Source: a virus
Virus record (IMG/VR): IMGVR_UViG_3300035234_000017
Coordinates: 1-54,918 of that record
Strand: one strand, 5' to 3'
Length of the DNA stretch: 54,918 nt
Within the stretch, counting starts at the first letter, position 1. Each line of letters begins with the position of its first letter. Made by a program: the position numbers and the translations under genes. The notes under the pieces are model-generated. The model did not search any database. It saw nothing but the letters and a program-made list of their open reading frames with translations, and was not told the DNA's origin. Below, in pieces: positions 41,564-50,876 of the stretch.

Positions 41564-41881
41564 CTACAAATTAGTTGGATTCACCGAAAAATATAATGCA
41601 AATGTTTTTACCGTGTACGGATATACATGTTCATTATATTCTAATACTTTTCCTTCCTCTAAAAATTCACGTTTCAATAAACACTTGTCAACATGATTTG
41701 GTAAATTATCAAAATTATCATATAAATTCTGCATCACCTCATGATGTCTTGTCTCTGAATATATATTATTACTATCTGGATGATGAGTAAATAAATATGA
41801 ATACATCAAATAGTATCCTATTTCTTTTTCTAAATTGTATTTATCGGACTCCATATACTCATAATACTTATCAATCTTCAT
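41564..41881 (-). CDS. Hypothetical protein
   Basis: A 105-aa protein rich in Tyr, His and Asp (MKIDKYYEYMESDKYNLEKE...). Helical N-terminus; no motif recognised. It lies 8 bp before the GST gene and 1 bp after the DGHHR gene. Confidence 0.55.
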   Translation of the reverse strand: MKIDKYYEYMESDKYNLEKEIGYYLMYSYLFTHHPDSNNIYSETRHHEVMQNLYDNFDNLPNHVDKCLLKREFLEEGKVLEYNEHVYPYTVKTFALYFSVNPTNL

Positions 41882-41882
41882 A

Positions 41883-42590
41883 CTATCGATTCCGTTTATT
41901 ACCTATGGAATCACCATAAGCTAGTGCCAATGGTAACAACTTAGCTAACGGTAAACTAATCTTTAAAACATTAAGTTTCATATTTCTATCTAACAATATA
42001 GCAGATAAAAATCTATGATGTCCATCAATAATACGATTATCGGATGATACTATTAATACTTTAGAATTTAATAATTTTATAGTCCCATTAACACCATTCT
42101 TAGCTATAGTACCAAGACCCTTATCAAAATATATTTGATCCTGAATTGGAGTTAAATCTTTCGCTGAGATTTTATCACGTGTAACTTTTACCACATCATC
42201 ACGTTCATTACCATCATTCTTTTTTAACCCAGCCTTTAAAAACTTATCAGCCTTATCACCTGATAATCCTTCTGGAAATGGATTTGACGGAACTGTATCT
42301 TTAGAAAATGGTTTGATTATATCAAGTTTACCCTTTGACAATCTCTTTTGAAATTTATCAACATCCCTAGAAGTTATAACTGGCATATCCTTTCTTTTGG
42401 TATTACCTTTATATGCCAATTTCTGTGCTAAAACATAATTCTTATCAAAATCCGGAATATCTTTATCTAATGTTGGGAATTTAGATAACGCATATTCTCT
42501 TGCATCTTCTAAAGACGTAGTAACAACCTCAAGTTTACCAGCCGCAGCACCACCACCCTTTTCCATTAAATAACTCTTAAATGTCTTCAT
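41883..42590 (-). CDS. ParB-like DGHHR protein
   Basis: A 235-aa protein starting MKTFKSYLMEK at 42590; the ATG overlaps the preceding TGA (ATGA). The 'MKTF.xYLxE' opening is typical of many T4-like marine phage proteins. Residues about 160-215 (LTPIQDQIYFDKGLGTIAKN, VSSDNRIIDGHHRFLSAILL) form a ParB/Srx-like fold with a DGHHR motif as in ParB-type CTPase/nuclease domains. It follows a KxDG nucleotidyltransferase gene. Function in the phage is unknown. Confidence 0.7.
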   Translation of the reverse strand: MKTFKSYLMEKGGGAAAGKLEVVTTSLEDAREYALSKFPTLDKDIPDFDKNYVLAQKLAYKGNTKRKDMPVITSRDVDKFQKRLSKGKLDIIKPFSKDTVPSNPFPEGLSGDKADKFLKAGLKKNDGNERDDVVKVTRDKISAKDLTPIQDQIYFDKGLGTIAKNGVNGTIKLLNSKVLIVSSDNRIIDGHHRFLSAILLDRNMKLNVLKISLPLAKLLPLALAYGDSIGNKRNR

Positions 42591-43804
42591 TTCTCCCAAC
42601 CTTTTATTATATCTTTTGAAAAATTATTTGCTGAAAATTCCATTCGGTTTACCAATTTAACAGCATTATCATTACGGTCAATTGCAACAAATCCCTCTGA
42701 ACCAGATACTTTAAATCCATCCTTAGTTCTTACAAAGGTAGATATATCAGACACACTCTCCATCTTATCTATTAAAATCTCTTTAGCATCAACTAAATGA
42801 TTTTGTAACTCAAACATCAATCTTAAATTCTTTTTATTAGAATCCGAAAAAAAACTTAAAACATCTTCTCTTGATTTCGACTTTTTAGATTTGCCTTTAT
42901 CAGACTTTAACTTGTCAATATCTTTTTGATACTTATCTGAAATATATTTAATAAGATCATCTGTATGTTTTCTAGTATTTGTAATCTTCTCTTGTGACCT
43001 GACTTTAGTATTATTAAAAGTATTAATCAGTTGATTAATAACTGAATTAGTAGAAACATCATTTAATGTAGTTGATGATATTTTTCTAAATATCTTACCA
43101 GCATCAGATAAATGTGATGTAACTATATCAGTCTCAGATTTAGTCATAGTAGCAGTACCAGACAAATCAGTAAGATCCGCAGTTCTCATCCATACACTTG
43201 AAGTCTTTTTAAAATCACGAATACTGATATTAAATGATGCAGACATATTCTCAAAAGAATCACCAGTATATTTTGTATGCCAAACAACACCTATCTTTGA
43301 CTGTAATATAGAACCAGCCTGTGATGTTGGTACAGCGTATACTATCGTATTAGGATGAAAGGTAACATAAGATTCACCATCAATTGTTTCATTCTTAAGG
43401 TCAGAATTAGTATACATGATATCACCTTGCATGACACCTGTAATACCAAGTTTCTTTAGTTCAGTATATGCGATTTTTAACTTACTAGACAAATCACCAG
43501 AAGTATCGTCATCTATATCGTTATGTGACTTATATACTTTTGGATTCTTATTAAATATACCCTTCTTCGCAACAAAAAACTGTCCATCTGTCGGGTCAAT
43601 ACCAGCAAACACAGCAGGAGCGCCATCCCACTTAACAGTAACTGAATGTGAAGTATTAGAATTACCAGACAACATATCTCTCAATGACCTTAAAGCGTTA
43701 ATGGCACCACGTGTGCCATTAACACCACCATCAAGGACAAGATCCTCAATATGAGTCATATGAGTATTTTTAGCTTCTGTTACATATTCTTGAAATGTTA
43801 ACAT
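42587..43804 (-). CDS. KxDG nucleotidyltransferase-like protein (ligase superfamily)
   Basis: A 405-aa protein opening MLTFQEYVTEA. VKWDGAPAVFAG (Lys58-Gly61) is the KxDG motif I of ATP-dependent DNA/RNA ligases. GVMQGDIMY (about 123-131) fits motif III, and SEGFVAID with AVKLVNRM near the C-terminus (369-389) fits motifs IV and V. The Lys/Ser-rich middle (about 270-330) is an insertion. No OB fold is clear. Homologues in marine T4-like phages are annotated as uncharacterised (DUF6267-like). It may be a polynucleotide ligase or an AMP/GMP transferase; enzymatic activity is inferred. Confidence 0.65.
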   Translation of the reverse strand: MLTFQEYVTEAKNTHMTHIEDLVLDGGVNGTRGAINALRSLRDMLSGNSNTSHSVTVKWDGAPAVFAGIDPTDGQFFVAKKGIFNKNPKVYKSHNDIDDDTSGDLSSKLKIAYTELKKLGITGVMQGDIMYTNSDLKNETIDGESYVTFHPNTIVYAVPTSQAGSILQSKIGVVWHTKYTGDSFENMSASFNISIRDFKKTSSVWMRTADLTDLSGTATMTKSETDIVTSHLSDAGKIFRKISSTTLNDVSTNSVINQLINTFNNTKVRSQEKITNTRKHTDDLIKYISDKYQKDIDKLKSDKGKSKKSKSREDVLSFFSDSNKKNLRLMFELQNHLVDAKEILIDKMESVSDISTFVRTKDGFKVSGSEGFVAIDRNDNAVKLVNRMEFSANNFSKDIIKGWEK

Positions 43805-43841
43805 ATATTACAACTCTAAATGTAAAATTATATTTATAATA

Positions 43842-45119
43842 TTAAAACTGTTCCTCTTCAGTAGAACCGTCCATAGCAGTAACAGATGATTTACCACCTT
43901 GTATAACATTTGTAACAGAATCAAAATAACCAGCACCAACTTCCTCTTGATGCCTTGCAAATGTATATCCATCTTTAACCGAAGCAAACTCAGGTTCTTG
44001 GACACCCTCCACATAAGCAGTCATACCACGTTCAACATAATCTTTTGACAACTCAAACATAGAATGCCACATATCATGAATACCAGCTAACGTAATAAAT
44101 TGCCATTTGAACCCCATCTCCCCTAATTTTTGTTGATAGTGACTTATTTCTTCATCACTCAAATTCTTCTTCCAATTGAATGACGGTGAGCAGTTGTACG
44201 CCAGAAGTTTGCCCGGATACTGTTGGTGTATCGCAGTCGCAAATTTTTGTGCCTCTTCTAAATTCGGCACCGCAGTTTCACACCAAAGCATATCAGCATA
44301 AGCCGCATAAGATAATCCCCTTGATATCGCTTGGTCTATTCCGCAGTTGACTCTGAAAAACCCCTCTTCAGTTCTCTCCCCTGTGACGAATTCCTTGTCA
44401 CGGACATCAATATCAGATGTCAGCAAAGTTGCTGCGTTAGCATCTGTCCTTGCGATAATAACGATAGGCACACCCATAACATCAGATGCCAATCTCGCAG
44501 ATACTAATTTCTGGATTGCCTCTTGTGTTGGCACTAACACCTTACCACCCATATGTCCACATTTCTTAGCAGATGATAATTGGTCTTCTAAATGAATACC
44601 AGACACACCGCACTCTATCATAGATTTAGTCAACTCATAAGAGTTCAACACCCCACCAAACCCAGCCTCAGCATCTGCGATAATTGGAGCAAAGTAATCA
44701 ATATCGTTTCTTCCCTTGTTCCATTGAATTTCATCTGCTCTACGGAATGTATTATTAATACGTCTTACCATCATTGGTACTGAATTATATGCATATAATG
44801 ATTGATCTGGATACATAGTTTCTGACGAATTACCATCAGCGGCAACCTGCCAACCTGATAAATATATAACCTTAATACCAGCCTTAACTTGTTGCATAGC
44901 TTGACCAGCAGTTATAGCACCCATAGAATTAACATATCCATCTTCGTTAATCAATTTCCAAAGTTTTTTAGAACCCACGGTAGACACTGTATATTCTTCA
45001 TCAAACGAACCACTTAACCTAATAACATCTTCTGCCGAATAATCACGTTTGACATTCAACCAACGATCATTCTCTCGCCAATCTTTCTCTAAAGTTCGTA
45101 CTCTACCCAATTGTTCCAT
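43842..45119 (-). CDS. aceA: Isocitrate lyase
   Basis: Glyoxylate-bypass enzyme splitting isocitrate to glyoxylate and succinate. The 425 aa (E. coli 434) are complete: [21 protein letters not shown], the catalytic-loop [16 protein letters not shown] with Cys187 and His189, [14 protein letters not shown], and [11 protein letters not shown]. It allows growth on acetyl-CoA from fatty acids. The partner malate synthase is not in the window. The stretch 44.1-44.5 kb is visibly richer in G+C than its neighbours, consistent with a more recent acquisition. It lies between nrdA and the KxDG gene, 22 bp from nrdA. Confidence 0.97.
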   Translation of the reverse strand: MEQLGRVRTLEKDWRENDRWLNVKRDYSAEDVIRLSGSFDEEYTVSTVGSKKLWKLINEDGYVNSMGAITAGQAMQQVKAGIKVIYLSGWQVAADGNSSETMYPDQSLYAYNSVPMMVRRINNTFRRADEIQWNKGRNDIDYFAPIIADAEAGFGGVLNSYELTKSMIECGVSGIHLEDQLSSAKKCGHMGGKVLVPTQEAIQKLVSARLASDVMGVPIVIIARTDANAATLLTSDIDVRDKEFVTGERTEEGFFRVNCGIDQAISRGLSYAAYADMLWCETAVPNLEEAQKFATAIHQQYPGKLLAYNCSPSFNWKKNLSDEEISHYQQKLGEMGFKWQFITLAGIHDMWHSMFELSKDYVERGMTAYVEGVQEPEFASVKDGYTFARHQEEVGAGYFDSVTNVIQGGKSSVTAMDGSTEEEQF

Positions 45120-45140
45120 ATATAAATTCTCCTATTTTAA

Positions 45141-46904
45141 TTAACCTTCACAACTAACACAACCATCCTGACTAACAAATTCACCTCTTACACCAATTAA
45201 CAAATCTTGACCAGATGGGGTTTCTGCATAATCTGTCATAGTATTCTGTTCTATCTTTTCAGACAATATTTCTGTACGATTTGACGTTTCTGTTCTTAAA
45301 TAATATAACGACTTATTGCCCAATTTCCACGCATTATAATGTACTTCATGTAAATATTTCTTATCAACACCCGCAGGAAAAAATACATTCAAACTTTGAG
45401 ATTGACAAATATATTTTGCACGTTGACCACCCAATCTAACAATATCATTTTGATCTATCTCTATTGCTGTCTTAAATACTTCTTTTTCATGGTCAGATAA
45501 AAATGATAAATGTTGAACAGACCCATTATTAGACATAATAGAATTCCATACATATTCCGTATCATGTCCATAGTCCTTAAGTACTTTTTCTATATATTTA
45601 TTTTTAATTAAATGACTACCAACTCTTGTCCTATGAACAAAAGCATTAGCCTTAATAGGTTCAATTGATGGTGATGTTCCAGCAATACTTGAACTATTAG
45701 CATTTGGAGCAATTGCTAATAAATTGGCATTCCTACGTCCAGTACCTATCATATCTGGACATTCACCACGTTCTTCCCCTAATATTAATGATTGTTTAAC
45801 CGCCTCAGATTTAATATATGAAAAAATTTCTTCATTATATTCAGCAGCAGTCTGACTACCAAACGAAACAGACTTACTCATTAAAAAATTATGCCAACCC
45901 ATTGTTCCAACACCAATAGACCGTTCCTGACTAGCAGAAAAACTAGCCTTTGATATTTCACTTGGAGCATGTTCTATAAAATAAGTTAATACATTATCTA
46001 AAAATGTAATTAGATCCGCAACTAACTTACTACCCTTCCACTCATCATAAGTTTCAAGATTCAATGAACTTAAACAACAGACAGCTGTGCGTTCTTCATT
46101 AGTTGGTAATGTGATTTCACAACACAAATTAGAACCTCTTGAAAACAACCCTTTATCCTTTTGTGTTTGTGGATATGCATCATTCGCCTTATCAATAAAA
46201 TATATATATGGTTCACCAGTGCGATAACGTGTCTCTAATAAGGTTTCCCATAACTCCCTAGCCACAACGGTATCGGTTTGATTACCTGTTTTTGGATCAA
46301 TAAGTTCCCATACCGAATTGTCTTCAAGTGCTTGCATAAAACTATCGGGTACATTAACACCATGATGTAGATTAAGACACTTCCTATTAACATCACCAGT
46401 AGGTATTCTAAGTGACATAAATTCCATAATATCAGGATGGGATATATCTAAATAAGAAGCATAAGACCCCTTTCGTGTTATACCCTGTTTATATGCAGTC
46501 ATATCAGCATCCACAGTATGTAAAAATGGTATTGGTCCTGGTGCTATATCTGATACAGAACGAACATCCGACCAATGTCCACCAACACCACCACCCTTAA
46601 CTGACAACCACCGTAATTCAGATGTATGATCTATTAAACCTTCCAATGTATCTGGTACATATCCTAAAAAACATGATATTGGTAATCCTCTTACATGTTC
46701 TTCCTTTTCTGGAGCATTTGATAAAACAGGGGATGAGAACATAAACCAATTCTTATCTATATATGAATATATTCTACTTGCTAACTTTTCATCATTAAAA
46801 CTAAATGCATTTGAAGTTCTCTTAAATGCATCCTCTGGAGCATCTTCATACTCCCTCATATAATAATCACGTAATAGCTTCAACCCCTGTTCACTTATAT
46901 TCAT
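45141..46904 (-). CDS. nrdA: Ribonucleotide reductase alpha subunit, class I
   Basis: A 587-aa large subunit, short because the N-terminal ATP-cone is absent. GLPISCFLGY supplies the first redox Cys, SNLCCEITLP and VCCLSSLNL the thiyl-radical Cys and second redox Cys region, GNKSLYYLRTE the tandem Tyr radical relay, and the C-terminus DGCVSCEG the CxxC shuttle. Without the cone, dATP feedback at the activity site should be missing, leaving specificity control only. Works with the glutaredoxin-NrdB fusion 9 kb downstream. Confidence 0.95.
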   Translation of the reverse strand: MNISEQGLKLLRDYYMREYEDAPEDAFKRTSNAFSFNDEKLASRIYSYIDKNWFMFSSPVLSNAPEKEEHVRGLPISCFLGYVPDTLEGLIDHTSELRWLSVKGGGVGGHWSDVRSVSDIAPGPIPFLHTVDADMTAYKQGITRKGSYASYLDISHPDIMEFMSLRIPTGDVNRKCLNLHHGVNVPDSFMQALEDNSVWELIDPKTGNQTDTVVARELWETLLETRYRTGEPYIYFIDKANDAYPQTQKDKGLFSRGSNLCCEITLPTNEERTAVCCLSSLNLETYDEWKGSKLVADLITFLDNVLTYFIEHAPSEISKASFSASQERSIGVGTMGWHNFLMSKSVSFGSQTAAEYNEEIFSYIKSEAVKQSLILGEERGECPDMIGTGRRNANLLAIAPNANSSSIAGTSPSIEPIKANAFVHRTRVGSHLIKNKYIEKVLKDYGHDTEYVWNSIMSNNGSVQHLSFLSDHEKEVFKTAIEIDQNDIVRLGGQRAKYICQSQSLNVFFPAGVDKKYLHEVHYNAWKLGNKSLYYLRTETSNRTEILSEKIEQNTMTDYAETPSGQDLLIGVRGEFVSQDGCVSCEG

Positions 46905-46913
46905 ATATTATTC

Positions 46914-47069
46914 CTATTTTTGTATTCCTTTATAATCATTATCCATGGCATCCCACAAGACTTCATCTTTAACTTGATGTTCCGCATTATCATATTCCAA
47001 ATCCTTTATCTTATGTTTTAATTCGTCATTCTCTTTTTTTAAAAAGTCAAGTTCATCTCTAATTTCCAT
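46914..47069 (-). CDS. Small coiled-coil protein
   Basis: A 51-aa protein, MEIRDELDFLKKENDELKHK and on, forming a clear leucine heptad coiled coil with an acidic tail. AGGAG lies before the ATG. It sits between primase and nrdA. Function unknown. Confidence 0.6.
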   Translation of the reverse strand: MEIRDELDFLKKENDELKHKIKDLEYDNAEHQVKDEVLWDAMDNDYKGIQK

Positions 47070-47078
47070 AAATCTCTC

Positions 47079-48098
47079 CTAACATCGTTTCCATTGATTA
47101 AGACACGCCTTCGCCGATAATCCATATTTTATGTTATTACGTATTAATGTTTGTAATTTATCCTCCGTATAACCATTAACGACCATATCGTTAATATCCT
47201 TTTCTTTAACATCTTCAGGCCATATAAATATCCCATATGAGTTATCAACAACCTTCTGCATTTTTTTTACTATTTGACTATTTCTAGGTTCATTATCATA
47301 TATAAAAACTACATCCTTAAACTTTTTAAAATACTCTAAATCACAATCACTTCCAGCCATTGCAACCGAATTATCAACAAATAATGAATCTAATGGACCC
47401 TCTAATACATATACCGTATTATCCATTTTAACATTATCCAATCCATATAACTTTAATACATCATCCTTTATCTTTATAGTTATATACCTAATAGATGAAT
47501 CATTAATTGTCCTACCTTGTATTGCAACTAAATTATATTTATCATCAAAAAATGGTATCACAATTCTAGGATCATTCTTAATTAAATTATAAGAATGATT
47601 TGGTAATATAGAATTAACCAAAAGTTCAAAATCATCAGAATAATATAACAAGTCTAATTTAGTAATCTTTCTATTCTTTATATACTGTAATGCTATATGA
47701 CCCTCTTCTAATTCAGACAATTTAATAACATTATCATAATCAAAACGTCTTCTTTTCCTATTATAAGAAAAATTCATATTATATTCAGGGTCATCGGTTT
47801 TCTTTACCTTATCCGATAGACTCTTACCATACTTCCACAATTCCATAACATATTCATCATACAAAGGTTTATCAATCATCTTAATAAAATTCTTAAAATT
47901 CATTGATGCACCACAATTATGACACATATAAAAATAATTATTCTTTTTTAAATATAAAAAACCTCTAGATTTTGTTTTATTTTTTTTAGAATCACCACAT
48001 AATGGACATCTAAAATTGTACAAATTATCCTTTTTCTTCACAAACATATCAAACTTATAAGACATTCTATTTATATAAGAATTATCTATATAACTCAT
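47079..48098 (-). CDS. DNA primase (T4 gp61-like)
   Basis: A 339-aa primase. The N-terminal zinc ribbon is CPLCGDSKKNK and MCHNCGA (about 35-65). The TOPRIM core has VYVLEGPLDSLF, VAMAGSD and VFIYDNEPRN, with acids for metal binding. It makes RNA primers for lagging-strand synthesis together with the gp41 helicase at 52-53 kb. A C-terminal INDMVVNGYTEDKL segment is usual for phage primases. Confidence 0.92.
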   Translation of the reverse strand: MSYIDNSYINRMSYKFDMFVKKKDNLYNFRCPLCGDSKKNKTKSRGFLYLKKNNYFYMCHNCGASMNFKNFIKMIDKPLYDEYVMELWKYGKSLSDKVKKTDDPEYNMNFSYNRKRRRFDYDNVIKLSELEEGHIALQYIKNRKITKLDLLYYSDDFELLVNSILPNHSYNLIKNDPRIVIPFFDDKYNLVAIQGRTINDSSIRYITIKIKDDVLKLYGLDNVKMDNTVYVLEGPLDSLFVDNSVAMAGSDCDLEYFKKFKDVVFIYDNEPRNSQIVKKMQKVVDNSYGIFIWPEDVKEKDINDMVVNGYTEDKLQTLIRNNIKYGLSAKACLNQWKRC

Positions 48099-48126
48099 AC
48101 CACCACCTCACATCATATTAAATAAT

Positions 48127-48795
48127 TTACACCTCGTTATGTCTATATAATATCATCATATTACCATAAGTATCATCCTGAATCACAACATTCTTTTTTG
48201 GATTATTTTTAATATACTTCCTAACATCCTTTGCCTCTTCAGACGACATATAATTCTTCCATCTCGCATACTTCTTCTTACCTTTCATCAAATTAACATA
48301 TGTATCAAATTTTACAGGATATACTGCAAACCCACCAAATTTAGATGGTGGGTTTTTTCCCAACCCTGCAAAATTACTAGTCTCTCCAGATGAACCAATA
48401 GGTCCAATAGCATTTGCAAAATTCTCATCAATACATTTCTTTTCACAATTATCAAATTCCATAACATTAACATACTCAATCAAACAACCTTTAAGTATCC
48501 TTTGACTTTCATCCGACAACTCACTCTCACGAATTAATGCAAAAGCGGCAACATATGATGCTATTTGACTACCACCACCCGGAATTTTAGACAATATACG
48601 TTTTATATTAAATACCAATCTATGAAGAAGTGTATATGACTCCTTTTCCTTTTTGGTCTTTAAAGTTTTACTAGTCCTCAAATTTTTACCATTCTTATCA
48701 ATAATACCATGTTTATAAGCTTCTTGTTTATGCCATGGTGTAGTCAAAACTCTCAAAAACTTATATGATATATAACCATCTATCATTGCCGACAT
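48127..48795 (-). CDS. Conserved T4-like hypothetical protein
   Basis: A 222-aa protein (MSAMIDGYISYKFLRVLTTPWHK...) with KKEKESYTLLHRLVFNIKR, GGGSQIASYVAAF and a C-terminal basic region. This order is familiar from marine T4-like phage genomes, next to primase and helicase genes, without an assigned role. AAAGGAG precedes the ATG. Confidence 0.6.
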   Translation of the reverse strand: MSAMIDGYISYKFLRVLTTPWHKQEAYKHGIIDKNGKNLRTSKTLKTKKEKESYTLLHRLVFNIKRILSKIPGGGSQIASYVAAFALIRESELSDESQRILKGCLIEYVNVMEFDNCEKKCIDENFANAIGPIGSSGETSNFAGLGKNPPSKFGGFAVYPVKFDTYVNLMKGKKKYARWKNYMSSEEAKDVRKYIKNNPKKNVVIQDDTYGNMMILYRHNEV

Positions 48796-49175
48796 TATAT
48801 CTCCTTTAACTTTGTATATATATATGGGTCAGAGTTAATAGTTTTTATATTAACACCAACCACATCAACCCTTGTGGGCAACCTGTCTATAAATAATAAA
48901 AATGTTTTCAAAATATAATGATATTCTCCATCAATCTTAAAAAACAATAATCTAGTACACGGTTCGCCATCTAAAACATTATACAATACTATTAAATGGT
49001 TCAATATTAATCTCTCTTTAAGAATACCACGATTATGATACCTATAAAATAATCGTTTAATATACTCAAATCGTTTCATATCATCCGTAAACTCTTCCAA
49101 CGTATGACAATTATAATTAACATACGACCTCATCTGATATATAACTATATTTTTATCATTTAAAATTTCAAACAT
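48795..49175 (-). CDS. Conserved T4-like hypothetical protein
   Basis: A 126-aa protein. DDMKRFEYIKRLFYRYHNRG and LKERLILNHLIVLYNVLDGE then TRLLFFKI form a pattern seen repeatedly in marine T4-like phages. Mostly helical; function unknown. Its stop overlaps the next ATG by one base. Confidence 0.6.
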   Translation of the reverse strand: MFEILNDKNIVIYQMRSYVNYNCHTLEEFTDDMKRFEYIKRLFYRYHNRGILKERLILNHLIVLYNVLDGEPCTRLLFFKIDGEYHYILKTFLLFIDRLPTRVDVVGVNIKTINSDPYIYTKLKEI

Positions 49176-49198
49176 ACATTAAACTATTAAATAATATT

Positions 49199-49387
49199 TC
49201 AATCTTTTTTAACTGTTTTTTTAGGTTTTTTAGGTTTTTTCTTTACTTCTTCTACCGTCTCTGCCTTAACAAGATCTAATAATCCTTTACGAGAAATTAA
49301 TAATTCATTAGTTCTGGGGTGTCTCCAACCCTCATTACTAGGTACTGCATCCGAACACCACTTTGGTGGCTCTATTTTAACTGACAT
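49199..49387 (-). CDS. Conserved small T4-like protein
   Basis: 62 aa. WCSDAVPSNEGWRHPRTNEL, then a Lys/Pro-rich tail (KKPKKPKKTVKKD). The WC.xAVPTxxGWxxPxT(G/N)E pattern recurs in marine T4-like phages. Function unknown; the tail may bind nucleic acid. Confidence 0.6.
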   Translation of the reverse strand: MSVKIEPPKWCSDAVPSNEGWRHPRTNELLISRKGLLDLVKAETVEEVKKKPKKPKKTVKKD

Positions 49388-50144
49388 TTTTTTCTCCTAT
49401 TTCTTTTAAATTTTTAAATTTAGTTGACTTTTCGTTCAAGTAACTGTTATATTTATATAACTCTTCAATAATAAAATACTCGGATATATTATCTTGTGTT
49501 GATTCTATTATATCATACGCATCCACACAATCAAAATACTCACTTAACATATCACCACCTTGCAGAAAATCAAATACATGTTCTTCCACATTCATATTTT
49601 TTCTAATGGTATCAAATAATAATTTACCATCCTTAAAATTTGACGGTAATCCTTTTTTAAAATTATCATAATCATTAGAAACTGCGGCAACTCTCATCTT
49701 CGAAGCTGACATACCAACAACTCCATCCGAATCAGGGTCACGTTTCCCAGCAGATTTCACTTCAATACTTGTAAAATTATAATACCCATGTCTAGACTTA
49801 ATATCATTATACTTATCCATTAACATTTTAAATTCATTAACACGGTCAGAACCAACAACCATAACAACAGCATTAAAACCATCATCATATAATTTAACTA
49901 AAATATCAAAAACATTACGTATATTATCATCATTAACAATACTTTTAGAATGTTTTGGAAACATTTTCTTTATAAATTTAACCTTATCTTTCAATGAAAG
50001 TGGGTTTTTCTTAGAATCGTGACTCTTTGATAAATACATTCTATATTCACCAGATGACACAGAAGATAATGCATCTAATAATTTGCCATGTCCTGTTGTT
50101 GGTGGATTCAATCTACCAAATGAAAAAGTGATTTCTTTACCCAT
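49377..50144 (-). CDS. Nucleotidylyltransferase (NadM/cytidylyltransferase-like)
   Basis: A 255-aa protein from the ATG at 50144. FSFGRLNPPTTGHGKLLDAL (about 7-26) is the (T/H)xGH motif of nucleotidyltransferases, VMVVGSDRVNEF the GSD motif, and VVGMSASKMRVAA the (I/M)SxTxxR motif. Common in T4-like marine phages. It may act on NMN (NAD synthesis or repair), phosphopantetheine or an RNA end; the sequence does not settle which. It overlaps the upstream coiled-coil gene by 8 bp. Confidence 0.82.
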   Translation of the reverse strand: MGKEITFSFGRLNPPTTGHGKLLDALSSVSSGEYRMYLSKSHDSKKNPLSLKDKVKFIKKMFPKHSKSIVNDDNIRNVFDILVKLYDDGFNAVVMVVGSDRVNEFKMLMDKYNDIKSRHGYYNFTSIEVKSAGKRDPDSDGVVGMSASKMRVAAVSNDYDNFKKGLPSNFKDGKLLFDTIRKNMNVEEHVFDFLQGGDMLSEYFDCVDAYDIIESTQDNISEYFIIEELYKYNSYLNEKSTKFKNLKEIGEKNVS

Positions 50145-50556
50145 TATCTCTATCCCCACCAGTTAATAACAAAATCTCATCAATCTGTTTTTTTATTATT
50201 ACTTCACGATTTGGCCAATATATATAATCTTTATCATCATTCTTCATTAAATTATATAATAATGGCATAATCATGCGCTCAACTTTCAACAATTTATCCT
50301 CGACAACTTCTTTACTTATATCAATACTACTGGATTTATCTTCGTAAAGTTGTTTTGTAGATAATAACTCACGCAATACATCATTTTGTTTCTCCAAAAA
50401 AACATCCATCTTCTCTAATACATGTTTCACTTCCACATTAGTAGTATCTATCTTTTTTGAAACTTCATCATTTGTTGATTTTATACTAACTAATTCTTCT
50501 TCATCTACTGCCGTAAATCCAAAATCTATCTCATCGTATTTATATTCATTAACCAT
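50137..50556 (-). CDS. Conserved coiled-coil T4-like protein
   Basis: A 139-aa protein: IDFGFTAVDEEEL at the start, a coiled-coil middle (VEVKHVLEKMDVFLEKQNDV), and KVERMIMPLLYNLMKNDDKD with YIYWPNREVI at the end. The IYWPNR ending is characteristic of an uncharacterised T4-like family. Function unknown. Confidence 0.65.
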   Translation of the reverse strand: MVNEYKYDEIDFGFTAVDEEELVSIKSTNDEVSKKIDTTNVEVKHVLEKMDVFLEKQNDVLRELLSTKQLYEDKSSSIDISKEVVEDKLLKVERMIMPLLYNLMKNDDKDYIYWPNREVIIKKQIDEILLLTGGDRDNG

Positions 50557-50564
50557 GTTAATTC

Positions 50565-50876
50565 CTACTTATTAAATATATATTTATCTTTTTCAACATA
50601 TAGTTCTTCCATAAGTCCGTCTACAATAATTTCCACATTCTCAATATTACTAGATTCTATAGTCTCAGACCTACAAGCAAACCATCTTTTTAATTCATTT
50701 AATATTGTTTTTTCCAAAGAAAAAACATCTTTCTTTTCAATATCAAGTTCATAAATTTTATAATAACTCAAGGTTGGATCACTAGTTCTATATGACTTAA
50801 TCCGTTGATCTGTATTCTTAGTAATACCAACCTTAATTCTGTTATCATGTATTTTTATTATATAATAATAATACAT
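50565..50876 (-). CDS. T5orf172-type GIY-YIG-like protein
   Basis: A 103-aa protein (MYYYYIIKIHDNRIKVGITK...). YYYIIKI..RIKVGITKNTDQRI, a later SYYKIYELD and VFSLEKTILNEL with the conserved Glu follow the T5orf172/MUG113 branch of the GIY-YIG fold. Could be a nuclease. One-base overlap with the thermonuclease gene. Confidence 0.65.
   Translation of the reverse strand: MYYYYIIKIHDNRIKVGITKNTDQRIKSYRTSDPTLSYYKIYELDIEKKDVFSLEKTILNELKRWFACRSETIESSNIENVEIIVDGLMEELYVEKDKYIFNK

Noticed and set aside
43831-43838. T4 late-promoter motif TATAAATA on the minus strand (also at 9414-9421 and 31648-31655)
   Set aside because: By a base-composition estimate several such octamers are expected by chance in this AT-rich window, and no downstream late gene supports them. 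The 43831 site before the KxDG gene is the only one worth keeping in mind.
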